This document shows positions 1-5,638 of a stretch of 7,683 bases of DNA, piece after piece (the stretch's first letter is position 1; each line of letters opens with the position of its first letter). Made by a program: the position numbers and the translations under genes. The stretch lies in NCBI GenBank assembly GCA_005885025.1, contig VAYC01000040.1:1-7683 (forward strand), given 5' to 3'. The notes below the pieces were generated by a model, which was not told where the DNA came from, did no database searches, and worked only from the letters and a program-made list of their open reading frames with translations. This DNA is from Actinomycetota bacterium. GTDB taxonomy: Bacteria; Actinomycetota; UBA4738.

Positions 1-26
1 CCCAGCGGTGTGACCGTTTCGCTCAT
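1..26 (-). CDS. Start of a gene running off the left edge
   Basis: Only the first eight codons and two further bases are inside the window. An ATG at 26-24 on the minus strand opens the peptide M-S-E-T-V-T-P-L. Just upstream, bases 38-31 read GAGGAGGG on the minus strand, with about five bases between GGAGG and the ATG. This is the clearest ribosome binding site in the left half and is the main reason for calling a gene. The product cannot be identified from eight residues. The gene is divergent from the HTH_42 gene that starts at 288 and is preceded by a long structured leader, described separately. Confidence 0.6.
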
Positions 27-218
27 TCGCCCCTCCTCGCGATGTGGTTGTGCTTTGCAACGACGGGAAGGGAGCCTGCTCCCTCGCCGCGGCCGGAACC
101 CTGATGCGGCCGGAAGGCGGACGTCGCTTCCGGCGCGAACGGACAAGAGGTTCGCGCCAGGTGCATTCCTCGGGCAGGAGCCCACGTCCGAGGAGTTGAC
201 GAAATCCTCCTCCTCCCA
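27..218 (-). promoter_or_regulatory. Structured 5' leader of the edge gene, several inverted repeats
   Basis: This gene-free stretch holds, in minus-strand order: CCTCGG/CCGAGG arms at 188-193 and 168-173, enclosing GGGC/GCCC (172-175, 180-183); a perfect 9-bp stem with a 9-nt loop, GGCGCGAAC (132-140) with GTTCGCGCC (150-158); a perfect 8-bp stem with a 10-nt loop, GCCGGAAG (109-116) with CTTCCGGC (127-134); and a 7-bp palindromic stem at 69-84. The second and third stems share bases 132-134, so they cannot both form fully. A 10-nt direct repeat, GCGGCCGGAA, occurs at 89-98 and 106-115, and both copies can pair with 128-134. This is the layout of a switching leader, but no known riboswitch consensus is matched. 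Some of it could equally serve the divergent gene at 288. Confidence 0.4.
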
Positions 219-287
219 CTAACTGACCACGCGCCAACCGGCCAAGTAGCCAAACTCACCGACCGTGGTTCGTCGCGGAGGTGTGAC

Positions 288-1310
288 GTGACGAGGTCTC
301 GGCTCGACCTCACGCGGACGCAGATCCTCGCGTTCCGTCGGCACGTCGGCGCGCTCGACCAGCGGCTCCCACGCGGACGGCGCTCGCTCCGGCGTGCGGC
401 GTGGGCGGGCCTGCAGGACAGCATGCCCCGAGCCGCGCTCCTCTCGATCCATGCGCGCGTCGAGGGGACCGAACCGTCCACCTGGGAGGACCCATCGCTC
501 GTCCAGCTCTGGGGGCCGCGTTACGGCGCGTACGTCGTCGCGGCACGCGACCTCACGGTCTTCTCGCTCGGGAGGCTGCCGGACGATGCCAAAGGCCGTC
601 GGGTCGCGGAGGACCAGGCCGCCCGCCTGCACGCCCTCCTCGGCGGGACGAGGATGACCTACGGCGAGGCGGGGCGCGCGCTCGGCGAACACCCCAACCG
701 GCTGAGGTACGCCGCACCGACCGGCACGGTCCTGATCCGTTGGGACGGCGCGCGGCAGCCGACCATCTGGACCGTCCCGCCACCCGGGGTCGACCCGAAC
801 GAGGCTCGACTCGAGCTCGCGCGCCGGTATCTGCACGTCTTCGGCCCCGCCACGCCCGAGGCATTCGCCGGTTGGGCGGGGATATCCGCGCGGGGTGGCG
901 TCGCGGCGTTCGACGCGCTCCGCAGGTCGCTGACCCCGGTGCGAACACCGGTCGGTGACGCGTGGATCCTCACCCCCGACGAGGCGACGTTCCGCGCCAC
1001 CCCCGGGCCCACGGCCTCCGCACGGCTCCTCCCGAGCGGCGACGCGCACTTCCTCCTCCAGGGAGACGATCGCGAACTCCTGGTCCCTGACGCCGACCGT
1101 CGCCGCGCGCTCTGGACCCCGCGCGTCTGGCCGGGTGGCATCCTGGTCGCGGGCGAGGTCGTCGGGACGTGGCGACGCGCGGAAGCGACGGTGACCGTCC
1201 AAGCCTGGCGCCGTCTCTCGCGCGCGGCACGCGACGCGGTCGAGGCGGAAGCGGAGTCCTTGCCGCTGCCCGGTCTCGCGGGGCGGATAATCGTCCGCTG
1301 GGACGACTGA
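288..1310 (+). CDS. Winged-helix HTH_42 (AlkZ/YcaQ superfamily) protein with altered active-site motif
   Basis: This 340-residue protein belongs to the HTH_42 superfamily, which includes the DNA glycosylases AlkZ and YcaQ (AlkX) that unhook alkylated or cross-linked bases. The GTG start at 288 is chosen because GGAGGTG lies at 277-283. The family layout is visible: an N-terminal helical region leading to G-L-Q-D-S (41-45), a W-G-P-R-Y-G-A-Y segment (75-82), a central F-G-P-A-T-P-E-A-F block near 180, and a C-terminal barrel with R-L-L-P-S-G-D and a late G-T-W. The second glutamine of the glycosylase Q-x-Q motif is serine here (Q43-D44-S45). The usual W-x-x-R-x-x-x-H ends in tyrosine (Y82). 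It is therefore probably not a canonical glycosylase; it may bind DNA without catalysis or use other residues. It is a distant paralogue of the protein at 3338-4459. Confidence 0.85.
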   Translation: MTRSRLDLTRTQILAFRRHVGALDQRLPRGRRSLRRAAWAGLQDSMPRAALLSIHARVEGTEPSTWEDPSLVQLWGPRYGAYVVAARDLTVFSLGRLPDDAKGRRVAEDQAARLHALLGGTRMTYGEAGRALGEHPNRLRYAAPTGTVLIRWDGARQPTIWTVPPPGVDPNEARLELARRYLHVFGPATPEAFAGWAGISARGGVAAFDALRRSLTPVRTPVGDAWILTPDEATFRATPGPTASARLLPSGDAHFLLQGDDRELLVPDADRRRALWTPRVWPGGILVAGEVVGTWRRAEATVTVQAWRRLSRAARDAVEAEAESLPLPGLAGRIIVRWDD

Positions 1311-1478
1311 CGCGACTGGCTCGTCGAGACGCCACGTCCATACCTCGGCCCACTCAGGGTTCTGGTGGTGCAGGCGCTCCGTCACGGGAACGCCCGCCGG
1401 GAGCAGATCTGCGCCCTCCTTGAAAGGGGCAGGGATGCAGCCTGCGGGCGTCCAGGCGTGGGCGTATGCGGATGCAAC
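1311..1478 (-). pseudogene. Possible unidentified coding remnant
   Basis: On the minus strand, one frame from about 1478 to 1311 looks protein-like, ending in HHQNPEWAEVWTWRLDE. Its codons end mostly in G or C while second positions are mixed, the pattern expected of true coding DNA at this GC content. The stretch has no recognisable start, runs from the promoter region of the NTF2-like gene, and has no stop codon before it enters the antisense of the HTH_42 gene. It is therefore at best the decayed tail of a gene. I do not recognise the family. A chance open frame in GC-rich DNA is the alternative. Confidence 0.2.
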
Positions 1479-1523
1479 CCGGCGAGGAGGGAAACGAAGT
1501 CCCGACGATCGCGACGCTACTGG

Positions 1524-1551
1524 TGGACGTTCCGGAGTCGGCCGTTACAAT
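1524..1551 (+). promoter_or_regulatory. Candidate promoter of the NTF2-like gene
   Basis: TGGACG (1524-1529) and TACAAT (1546-1551) are separated by 16 bases. TACAAT is a near-consensus -10 box and stands out in this GC-rich context. The predicted transcript would begin near 1558, only about 12 bases before the ATG at 1570, and no good Shine-Dalgarno is present there. The gene would then be nearly leaderless. This is sequence resemblance only. Confidence 0.35.
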
Positions 1552-1569
1552 CGCGCTCGAAAGCGGACC

Positions 1570-1944
1570 ATGAGCGACCTCGACCCCTTCTTCAGGTATT
1601 ACGCGGAGCGCTACATGGCTTCGGACGTCGATGCGGTCAGCGCGATGTACGAGGCGCCGATGTTCGCCCTCCGCGAAGGGAGGGCAATCCACCTAGCCGA
1701 CAGGAAGGCGGTGCGCGAGCACCTGACCGAGCTCATGGCCGCCTACGCGCGGTCGGGAGCGGTTAGGGCCGACATCGCTGCGCTCGACGTCGTCCCGCTG
1801 GGCAAGTCAAGCGTGTTCGTTACTGTGCATTGGCACGTGCGCGATGCCAGCGGCGGCCTTCTGAAGGACTTCGACAGCACGTACCACCTCCTCCGCGTGG
1901 ACGCAGACTGGCGGATTCTGTCGTACACGAACCACGACGAGTGA
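1570..1944 (+). CDS. NTF2-like / SnoaL-type small protein
   Basis: This 124-residue protein has the length and pattern of the NTF2-like (SnoaL) alpha+beta barrel superfamily. An N-terminal helix carries F-F-R-Y-Y-A-E-R-Y and a D-V-D-A-V segment (to about residue 23), followed by an M-Y-E-A-P-M-F turn. Three strands follow, and the end is W-R-I-L-S-Y-T-N-H. Members include polyketide cyclases, isomerases and many small-ligand-binding proteins, so the reaction cannot be named. The frame is open upstream to 1420, but that extension is arginine-rich and unlike the family. The ATG at 1570 is chosen because the family's first helix begins there and a -10-like TACAAT lies just upstream. The gene appears monocistronic. 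A second NTF2-like gene at 4533-4946 is clearly a different subfamily. Confidence 0.8.
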   Translation: MSDLDPFFRYYAERYMASDVDAVSAMYEAPMFALREGRAIHLADRKAVREHLTELMAAYARSGAVRADIAALDVVPLGKSSVFVTVHWHVRDASGGLLKDFDSTYHLLRVDADWRILSYTNHDE

Positions 1945-1953
1945 CGTGAACGC

Positions 1954-1966
1954 CCCGAACTTCGGG
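1954..1966 (+). terminator. Small hairpin after the NTF2-like gene
   Basis: CCCGA (1954-1958) pairs with TCGGG (1962-1966) around a three-base loop, about 10 nt after the stop codon at 1944. A short T run (TTTT) follows seven bases later. The stem is short and the T run is offset, so this is a weak terminator candidate. The ltrA remnant converges on it from the other side. Confidence 0.25.
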
Positions 1967-2060
1967 CATCCCTTTTGGCCCGCTGAGTACCGGGTTCTTT
2001 GAATTCGACTTTCAGGGAGCGGGTGGGCTCCGGCACCACAAGGGCGACCGGAACCAGCGA

Positions 2061-2260
2061 CCCGCGTGTTGTCACCCAGCCGAAGGCTGCCCAGGTCCAC
2101 CAGAGCGCCGCAAGGATGAGCATGCATGCCCGAGCCCACCCCACGTGGCGTTGTCCGACAGCACCGTCGTGATCTGCGTGAATGCCAAGACGAAGACGAG
2201 GTCGAAGTAGAACTCGAGCGGAGTGACCCGATGCTCGGGCTCTGCGTGCTGGTCGCTCAC
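2061..2260 (-). pseudogene. ltrA (low temperature requirement A) remnant, truncated and frameshifted
   Basis: A GTG at 2260 opens a peptide whose residues 11-29, RVTPLEFYFDLVFVLAFTQ, match the conserved N-terminus of the LtrA family (PF06772), a multi-pass membrane protein family of poorly known function. The similarity continues as W-G-G-L-G-H to about 2126. It then resumes in another minus-strand frame as M-L-I-L-A-A-L-W-W-T-W-A-A-F-G-W from 2123 to about 2070. A single missing base near 2123-2126 (G-C where the family would have G-G-C) explains the shift. After about residue 66 the similarity ends, whereas family members are several hundred residues long with many membrane helices. The copy therefore has both an indel and loss of most of the gene. 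It cannot encode a working LtrA. The frameshift alone could be a sequencing error; the truncation could not. Confidence 0.8.
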
Positions 2261-2285
2261 AGCCGGACCCTAGCGCGGAATGATC

Positions 2286-2301
2286 GTGGTTTCGAAACCA
2301 C
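2286..2301. promoter_or_regulatory. Perfect 16-bp palindrome (operator candidate)
   Basis: GTGGTTTCGAAACCAC is a perfect palindrome with no central spacer. It begins 26 bases upstream of the GTG start of the ltrA remnant, where a promoter and operator would lie. Dimeric regulators of the TetR, MarR or similar families bind sites of this size. It does not match the actinobacterial LexA box. No regulator gene is present nearby. It may be a surviving operator of the decayed gene. Confidence 0.35.
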
Positions 2302-2398
2302 CAGCGCGCCCACAGAGGAAACCGTTGGCCGCACAGGCAGCAGGGCAGGCTCAGGGACACACCGAGTCACGGCGTCGAGGTTCAAGACACTCTTAGCA

Positions 2399-3172
2399 CT
2401 AAGGAGCAGGCTCTGACCGGTCGGCGCGACGCCAGAGTGCTTTCAGCGAGTCCGCGAGCCGCTCGGGTTCGATCCGATGCGGTGGGTCAAAGTGATGTCG
2501 ATCCTCGAACACCTCAAGCTGAAAGTCTGAGAAGACGGCGCTGAGCCGGGTAGCGATCCGGCCGAACTGGTCGGGGTTGCTCAGCCCGCCAAGTGCGAAG
2601 TAGACGGGGCGATCAAAGCGTGCCAGCGCACCGTGATCGAGGTCGTACGACCTGAACGTCTTCATGAACGCGCGGATCCCGCCAGGACGCTTCGCCATCC
2701 AGGGCGGAGGTTCCCCCGAGGGCGGTGGAGGTAGCTCGACCCCAGGCTTGACGTTGAGTCGCATGAACGCGCGCATGAACTGGTCTAGCGGGAGTGCCTC
2801 AACCCGGTCGTATTGGCGCCAGAGCGCCTGCTCGGCCTGGCTGAGCTCCCAGCGCCCGGCCCAGGCCGGCTCCAGCAAGGCGAGGCTCGACAGCCGCCCC
2901 GGATGGCGAGCAGCGACCGCCAGTGATGCAGCACCACCGCCGGAATAGCCGACGAGATGGAACCGCTCCCATCCGCGTGCACCGGCATCGCGCAGCACGC
3001 CGGCGACCTCCAGATCCAAGGTGTAGTCACGCGGAGCCTCATCCGTCGCGTACATCTCCAACTCCTTCGCGACCACATCGGCATCCGAGCCGAGAGCCTC
3101 CACCAACGAGCCGTACGCGAGTTCGGCCGGAAGCACGCTGCCCGGAAGCAGGATCACCCGAAACGGCACCAT
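2399..3172 (-). CDS. Alpha/beta-fold hydrolase
   Basis: This 257-residue protein has the alpha/beta-hydrolase fold. An early strand and oxyanion turn read V-I-L-L-P-G-S (about 6-12). The nucleophile elbow is G-Y-S-G-G, with Ser77 in the catalytic position. L-L-E-P-A-W follows the next strand, Asp201 lies in N-P-D-Q after a late strand, and F-E-D-R-H-H-F supplies the catalytic histidine (His226 or His227). A proline-rich loop with P-P-P-P-S-G-E-P-P-P probably belongs to the lid. The substrate cannot be told; esterase, C-C hydrolase and lactonase roles are all open. The frame extends upstream to a TTG at 3208 with no ribosome binding site. The ATG at 3172 has AGGG seven bases upstream and places the first strand correctly, so it is preferred. 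There is no signal peptide. The 165-nt gap to the upstream glycosylase-like gene makes tight coupling unlikely. Confidence 0.85.
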   Translation of the reverse strand: MVPFRVILLPGSVLPAELAYGSLVEALGSDADVVAKELEMYATDEAPRDYTLDLEVAGVLRDAGARGWERFHLVGYSGGGAASLAVAARHPGRLSSLALLEPAWAGRWELSQAEQALWRQYDRVEALPLDQFMRAFMRLNVKPGVELPPPPSGEPPPWMAKRPGGIRAFMKTFRSYDLDHGALARFDRPVYFALGGLSNPDQFGRIATRLSAVFSDFQLEVFEDRHHFDPPHRIEPERLADSLKALWRRADRSEPAP

Positions 3173-3240
3173 CCACGAACCCTGCCACGCCCGCCGATCA
3201 TCCAGCAAGTCTCAGCCGGTCATCCTGAAACGAGTGCTGG

Positions 3241-3269
3241 GCTCCCTCGTCGATTGGTTACTCGGGAGC
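3241..3269 (-). other. Inverted repeat between two minus-strand genes
   Basis: GCTCCC (3241-3246) is the exact reverse complement of GGGAGC (3264-3269), with 17 bases between. It lies in the gap between the HTH_42 stop (3338) and the hydrolase start (3172). No T run follows on either strand. It could be a weak rho-dependent-type end structure or chance. Confidence 0.25.
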
Positions 3270-3278
3270 GGGACTACT

Positions 3279-3296
3279 TCGACGCCAAGACGTCGA
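3279..3296 (-). terminator. Hairpin downstream of the AlkZ-like gene
   Basis: TCGACG (3279-3284) and CGTCGA (3291-3296) form a perfect 6-bp stem with a 6-base loop, 42 bases past the stop of the minus-strand gene at 3338. There is no T tract, so it is a weak terminator candidate. Another inverted repeat lies just beyond it. Confidence 0.25.
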
Positions 3297-3337
3297 CCGG
3301 CCTGGGTGCCAAGAAGCACGACGAGAGGTTCCGAAAA

Positions 3338-4459
3338 CTATGCGAGGCTGATCCCCGCGCGGAGGCCGCGACCGAGAATCGAGGAGAGCCGCGCGACCTC
3401 CGCCTCCAGCGCTTTTCGCTGGGGCCTGCCGGCCTCCCTGAACCAGGCGACGCGCACCTGCTCGCCATCCAGGTTCCAGGTGCCGCGCACGACCCCACCT
3501 GCCACCACGACCGGTGAGATCCAGCCGCTCTGCTTGCTCACCGCGCCCCGCCGCGCTGCCGGCACGACGTGGCCGTCGCCGGTGCCGGCACCAAGCACGT
3601 ACTGGTCGAAGCCCGGGAGCATCCGCACGGTAGGCGTGCCCTTCGCCGCAGCCAGCCCGTCCATGTCCTCCGCCAGGACGTACGCGCGTTCACCGTCCAC
3701 CTCGACGTCAATCAGCCGGTCGCCGAGCGCGCCGAACCAGGTCCGAAGCTGTCGTTTGCCAAACCAGCCGCCGGCCAGCCAGTTGCCGAAGGCATCGAGG
3801 GTCGCCGGCCCGTAAGCGCCGAAATAGGCGACGATGGCGACGGGCGCCGCCTCATCCGGATCCGGGACTCCGGCCCAGCGCGAGCTGGCTGCCTCCGGGC
3901 GCATGAAGGTCACACGTCCGCTCCGGCTCGGTCCGAAACAAAGGTCACCTTGCCAGGCGAGCGGCTTCAGGAGCGTGCCCCAGCCTGACCGCAGCCCTTC
4001 GCCGATATGCGCCAACCCCCGCCGTCCGATGACGGCGGTCACCAGTTCGTCGCGAGTGAGGACCGTGCCGTCGAGCGCTTCTTGGACCGCGGCGCGAAGG
4101 TCATCCATCATGTCCGTTGTCACGTCGAAGTAGCGTTGCCAGCTCGGCCGCTCCCACGATCGCCCTGAGGCCATCAGCGAAAGGAAGGCTCCACCCTCCT
4201 TCGGTGTGAGCAGGTGGAGCGCACCCCGCATCGCCCAGGTCTTGATGAGGTGCCCCTGGGACAGCGCGCGGCCAACCTCCCCGGGCCGCGACGCCTCGCG
4301 CCGGACACGGACCACGAGCTCGGCGGACGACGCAACTTGGGCCTGGACCCCGCAGAGCCGGCGGACCACGTGAGTGACGGGCAGCGTACCGACCGGATCC
4401 AGCAGGTGCCGCTGCATCCGCCACGCGAGCGCCTGCCGCCAGCTGATCTTCACGGCCAT
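3338..4459 (-). CDS. AlkZ-like DNA glycosylase candidate (winged-helix HTH_42 protein)
   Basis: This 373-residue protein is a full-length member of the HTH_42 superfamily. AlkZ and YcaQ of this family excise bulky alkylated bases and unhook interstrand DNA cross-links using tandem winged helices and a C-terminal beta barrel. The catalytic Q-aliphatic-Q signature of the AlkZ branch is present as Gln39-Ala40-Gln41 in G-V-Q-A-Q. The family segment T-W-A-M-R-G-A-L-H follows at 74-82. Later come F-G-A-Y-G-P-A-T-L-D-A-F (about 214-225), R-M-L-P-G-F-D-Q-Y-V-L in the barrel, and a near-terminal G-T-W. A repair role on alkylation or cross-link damage is inferred from these residues; the substrate is unknown. 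The ATG at 4459 is chosen because the motif spacing fits AlkZ. No Shine-Dalgarno is seen, but a promoter sits where it would give a leaderless mRNA. No biosynthetic cluster that would call for self-resistance is visible. Confidence 0.87.
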   Translation of the reverse strand: MAVKISWRQALAWRMQRHLLDPVGTLPVTHVVRRLCGVQAQVASSAELVVRVRREASRPGEVGRALSQGHLIKTWAMRGALHLLTPKEGGAFLSLMASGRSWERPSWQRYFDVTTDMMDDLRAAVQEALDGTVLTRDELVTAVIGRRGLAHIGEGLRSGWGTLLKPLAWQGDLCFGPSRSGRVTFMRPEAASSRWAGVPDPDEAAPVAIVAYFGAYGPATLDAFGNWLAGGWFGKRQLRTWFGALGDRLIDVEVDGERAYVLAEDMDGLAAAKGTPTVRMLPGFDQYVLGAGTGDGHVVPAARRGAVSKQSGWISPVVVAGGVVRGTWNLDGEQVRVAWFREAGRPQRKALEAEVARLSSILGRGLRAGISLA

Positions 4460-4465
4460 GTGGCA

Positions 4466-4493
4466 AGCGTATCGTGGCCAGCCACCCAGCCAA
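4466..4493 (-). promoter_or_regulatory. Candidate leaderless promoter of the AlkZ-like gene
   Basis: On the minus strand, TTGGCT (4493-4488) and TACGCT (4471-4466) are 16 bases apart. Six bases separate the -10 from the A of the ATG at 4459, so transcription would begin at the start codon itself. This fits the absence of a ribosome binding site. Leaderless mRNAs are common in actinobacteria. Resemblance only. Confidence 0.4.
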
Positions 4494-4532
4494 GTCTTCG
4501 TGGCGCTTGTAGGAGTCTACGAACGGTCGGCC

Positions 4533-4946
4533 TTACGTGATTCCTGTCGCGTGGGACCAGACGACCTGCCATCGTCCATCACGCCGCTCGTAAACGTCGG
4601 TGTGCCAATAGGGCCGGCGCGGTACGTGGTGGCCGTCAGACATCATCTCCAGCTCGGAGCGGTACCGGATCACGGCCGCCATGCTCTCGGTGTACAGGCG
4701 GACTGCGATCGGCCCGGCGTCCCAGACGAGGTAGTTGAGATCTCCGGATGCAACACGCCCGAGGTACTCGTCCTTGGAGAGTTCTTGACCCGAAGGGGTG
4801 ACCAGCTGGAAGTCCTCAGCATGAAACGCTCGGGCTCGGTCGAGGTCGCCCTCCACCAACGCACGGAGCCGATCGAGTTCGGTGGCGCGAAGTGCCTCAG
4901 CCTGGGCCGAGTGCGGCGGCCTTTTCTCACGCGGATCCTGTGACAC
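4533..4946 (-). CDS. NTF2-like, DUF4440 family protein
   Basis: This 137-residue protein fits the DUF4440 group (PF14534) of the NTF2-like superfamily. It has an amphipathic first helix (A-T-E-L-D-R-L-R-A-L, 21-30) and D-F-Q-L-V-T-P-S-G (45-53). S-K-D-E-Y-L (57-62) and an S-G-D-L turn follow, and the last strands read H-T-D-V-Y-E-R-R-D-G-R-W-Q-V-V-W (115-130) and S-H-A-T. These proteins are small-molecule binders or enzymes with a cone-shaped pocket; no substrate can be assigned. The start is a GTG at 4946, giving a 20-residue charged tail before the first helix. No ribosome binding site precedes it, and GATACT at minus-strand 4958-4953, seven bases before the GTG, suggests leaderless transcription. 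The gene lies back to back with the TOPRIM gene, with 78 bases shared between them. It ends 73 bases before the AlkZ-like start. Confidence 0.8.
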   Translation of the reverse strand: MSQDPREKRPPHSAQAEALRATELDRLRALVEGDLDRARAFHAEDFQLVTPSGQELSKDEYLGRVASGDLNYLVWDAGPIAVRLYTESMAAVIRYRSELEMMSDGHHVPRRPYWHTDVYERRDGRWQVVWSHATGIT

Positions 4947-5024
4947 GCTGTCGAGTATCGCAGCTCGGTATGGACCGGCTTGATCTTGGGCGATTTGGCG
5001 CCACCGGCGGCCATACTTGGCTGT

Positions 5025-5606
5025 ATGCCGCGGTTCAGACCCTCGGATGTGATCGGGAGGGCGGTCGTGCTTGTTGAGGGGATCAGCGACCAGCTCGCGG
5101 TCGAAGCGCTAGCCGAGCGCCGTCGTCGGAATCTCGGTGCTCAGGGCATTTCCGTTGTTCCGATTGGAGGTGCGAAGAACATCGGAAGCTCCCTGGATCG
5201 GTTCGGCCCTCAGGGGCTTGACGCCAGACTCGCGGGCCTCTATGACGCCGCAGAGGAGGGCGACTTCCAGCGCGGTCTCGAGCGGGCCGGCCTCGGCTCC
5301 AACCTCACTCGCGCCGATATGGAGCGACTCGGTTTCTACATGTGCGTCGCCGACCTGGAGGACGAGCTGATCCGCTCCCTCGGTGCCGCCTCCGTGGAAA
5401 GGGTCGTCGACGCTCAGGGTGACCTTGGATCGTTCCGCACACTCCAGAAGCAACCTGCATGGCTCGGACGGACAACTGAGGAGCAGCTTCGACGCTTCAT
5501 GGGCAGCGGCGCCCGGCGGAAGATCCGATACGCGCCCTTGCTCGTCGAGGCGCTGGATCTCGCCCGCGTTCCCCGGCCGCTGGACCGTGTACTTGCTCAT
5601 GTCTGA
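5025..5606 (+). CDS. Stand-alone OLD-type TOPRIM domain protein
   Basis: The 193-residue protein is a single TOPRIM domain of the OLD nuclease type, without the ABC ATPase half found in OLD and GajA proteins. The first metal-binding glutamate lies in V-L-V-E-G (Glu18), followed by S-D (Asp22). Next come V-P-I-G-G-A-K-N-I, then A-G-L-Y-D-A-A-E-E with the second acidic cluster (Asp74), then C-V-A-D-L-E-D-E-L-I (about 107-116), which matches the helix after the acidic strand in OLD proteins. The tail holds R-R-F-M-G and R-K-I-R-Y-A. A divalent-metal nuclease or nucleotidyl-hydrolase role is possible but unproven. The frame extends to a TTG at 4980. The ATG at 5025 is preferred because it gives M-P-R-F-R-P just before the first strand; CATACT (5012-5017) lies seven bases upstream, hinting at a leaderless transcript. 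The reductase gene follows 32 bases downstream. Confidence 0.8.
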   Translation: MPRFRPSDVIGRAVVLVEGISDQLAVEALAERRRRNLGAQGISVVPIGGAKNIGSSLDRFGPQGLDARLAGLYDAAEEGDFQRGLERAGLGSNLTRADMERLGFYMCVADLEDELIRSLGAASVERVVDAQGDLGSFRTLQKQPAWLGRTTEEQLRRFMGSGARRKIRYAPLLVEALDLARVPRPLDRVLAHV

Positions 5607-5638
5607 TCTTCATGGAATCGACAACCGGGGGAGGCGCT

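Noticed and set aside
27..130. T-box riboswitch upstream of the edge gene
   Set aside because: The resemblance is limited to CAGGGT followed by CCGCGG; the TGGN bulge and AGTA motif of T-boxes are missing, so no T-box is called.
219..1385. A 388-codon open frame on the minus strand, antisense to the HTH_42 gene
   Set aside because: Its sequence is arginine- and glycine-rich with no family pattern, while the plus-strand frame has a ribosome binding site and clear HTH_42 motifs. Only its first few codons (down to about 1311) look protein-like.
1420..1569. N-terminal extension of the NTF2-like protein from 1420
   Set aside because: The added 50 residues are arginine- and glycine-rich, unlike the family, and overlap the best promoter candidate.
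3170..3208. TTG at 3208 as the hydrolase start
   Set aside because: No ribosome binding site precedes it, and the ATG at 3172 has AGGG at good spacing and starts at the first strand of the fold.
4980..5024. TTG at 4980 as the TOPRIM start
   Set aside because: It would add 15 residues with no family match, would intrude into the divergent promoter region, and has no ribosome binding site.
5109..5600. A 163-codon minus-strand frame opposite the TOPRIM gene
   Set aside because: It is a shadow; the plus strand has the TOPRIM motifs and the minus frame has no ribosome binding site or family similarity.
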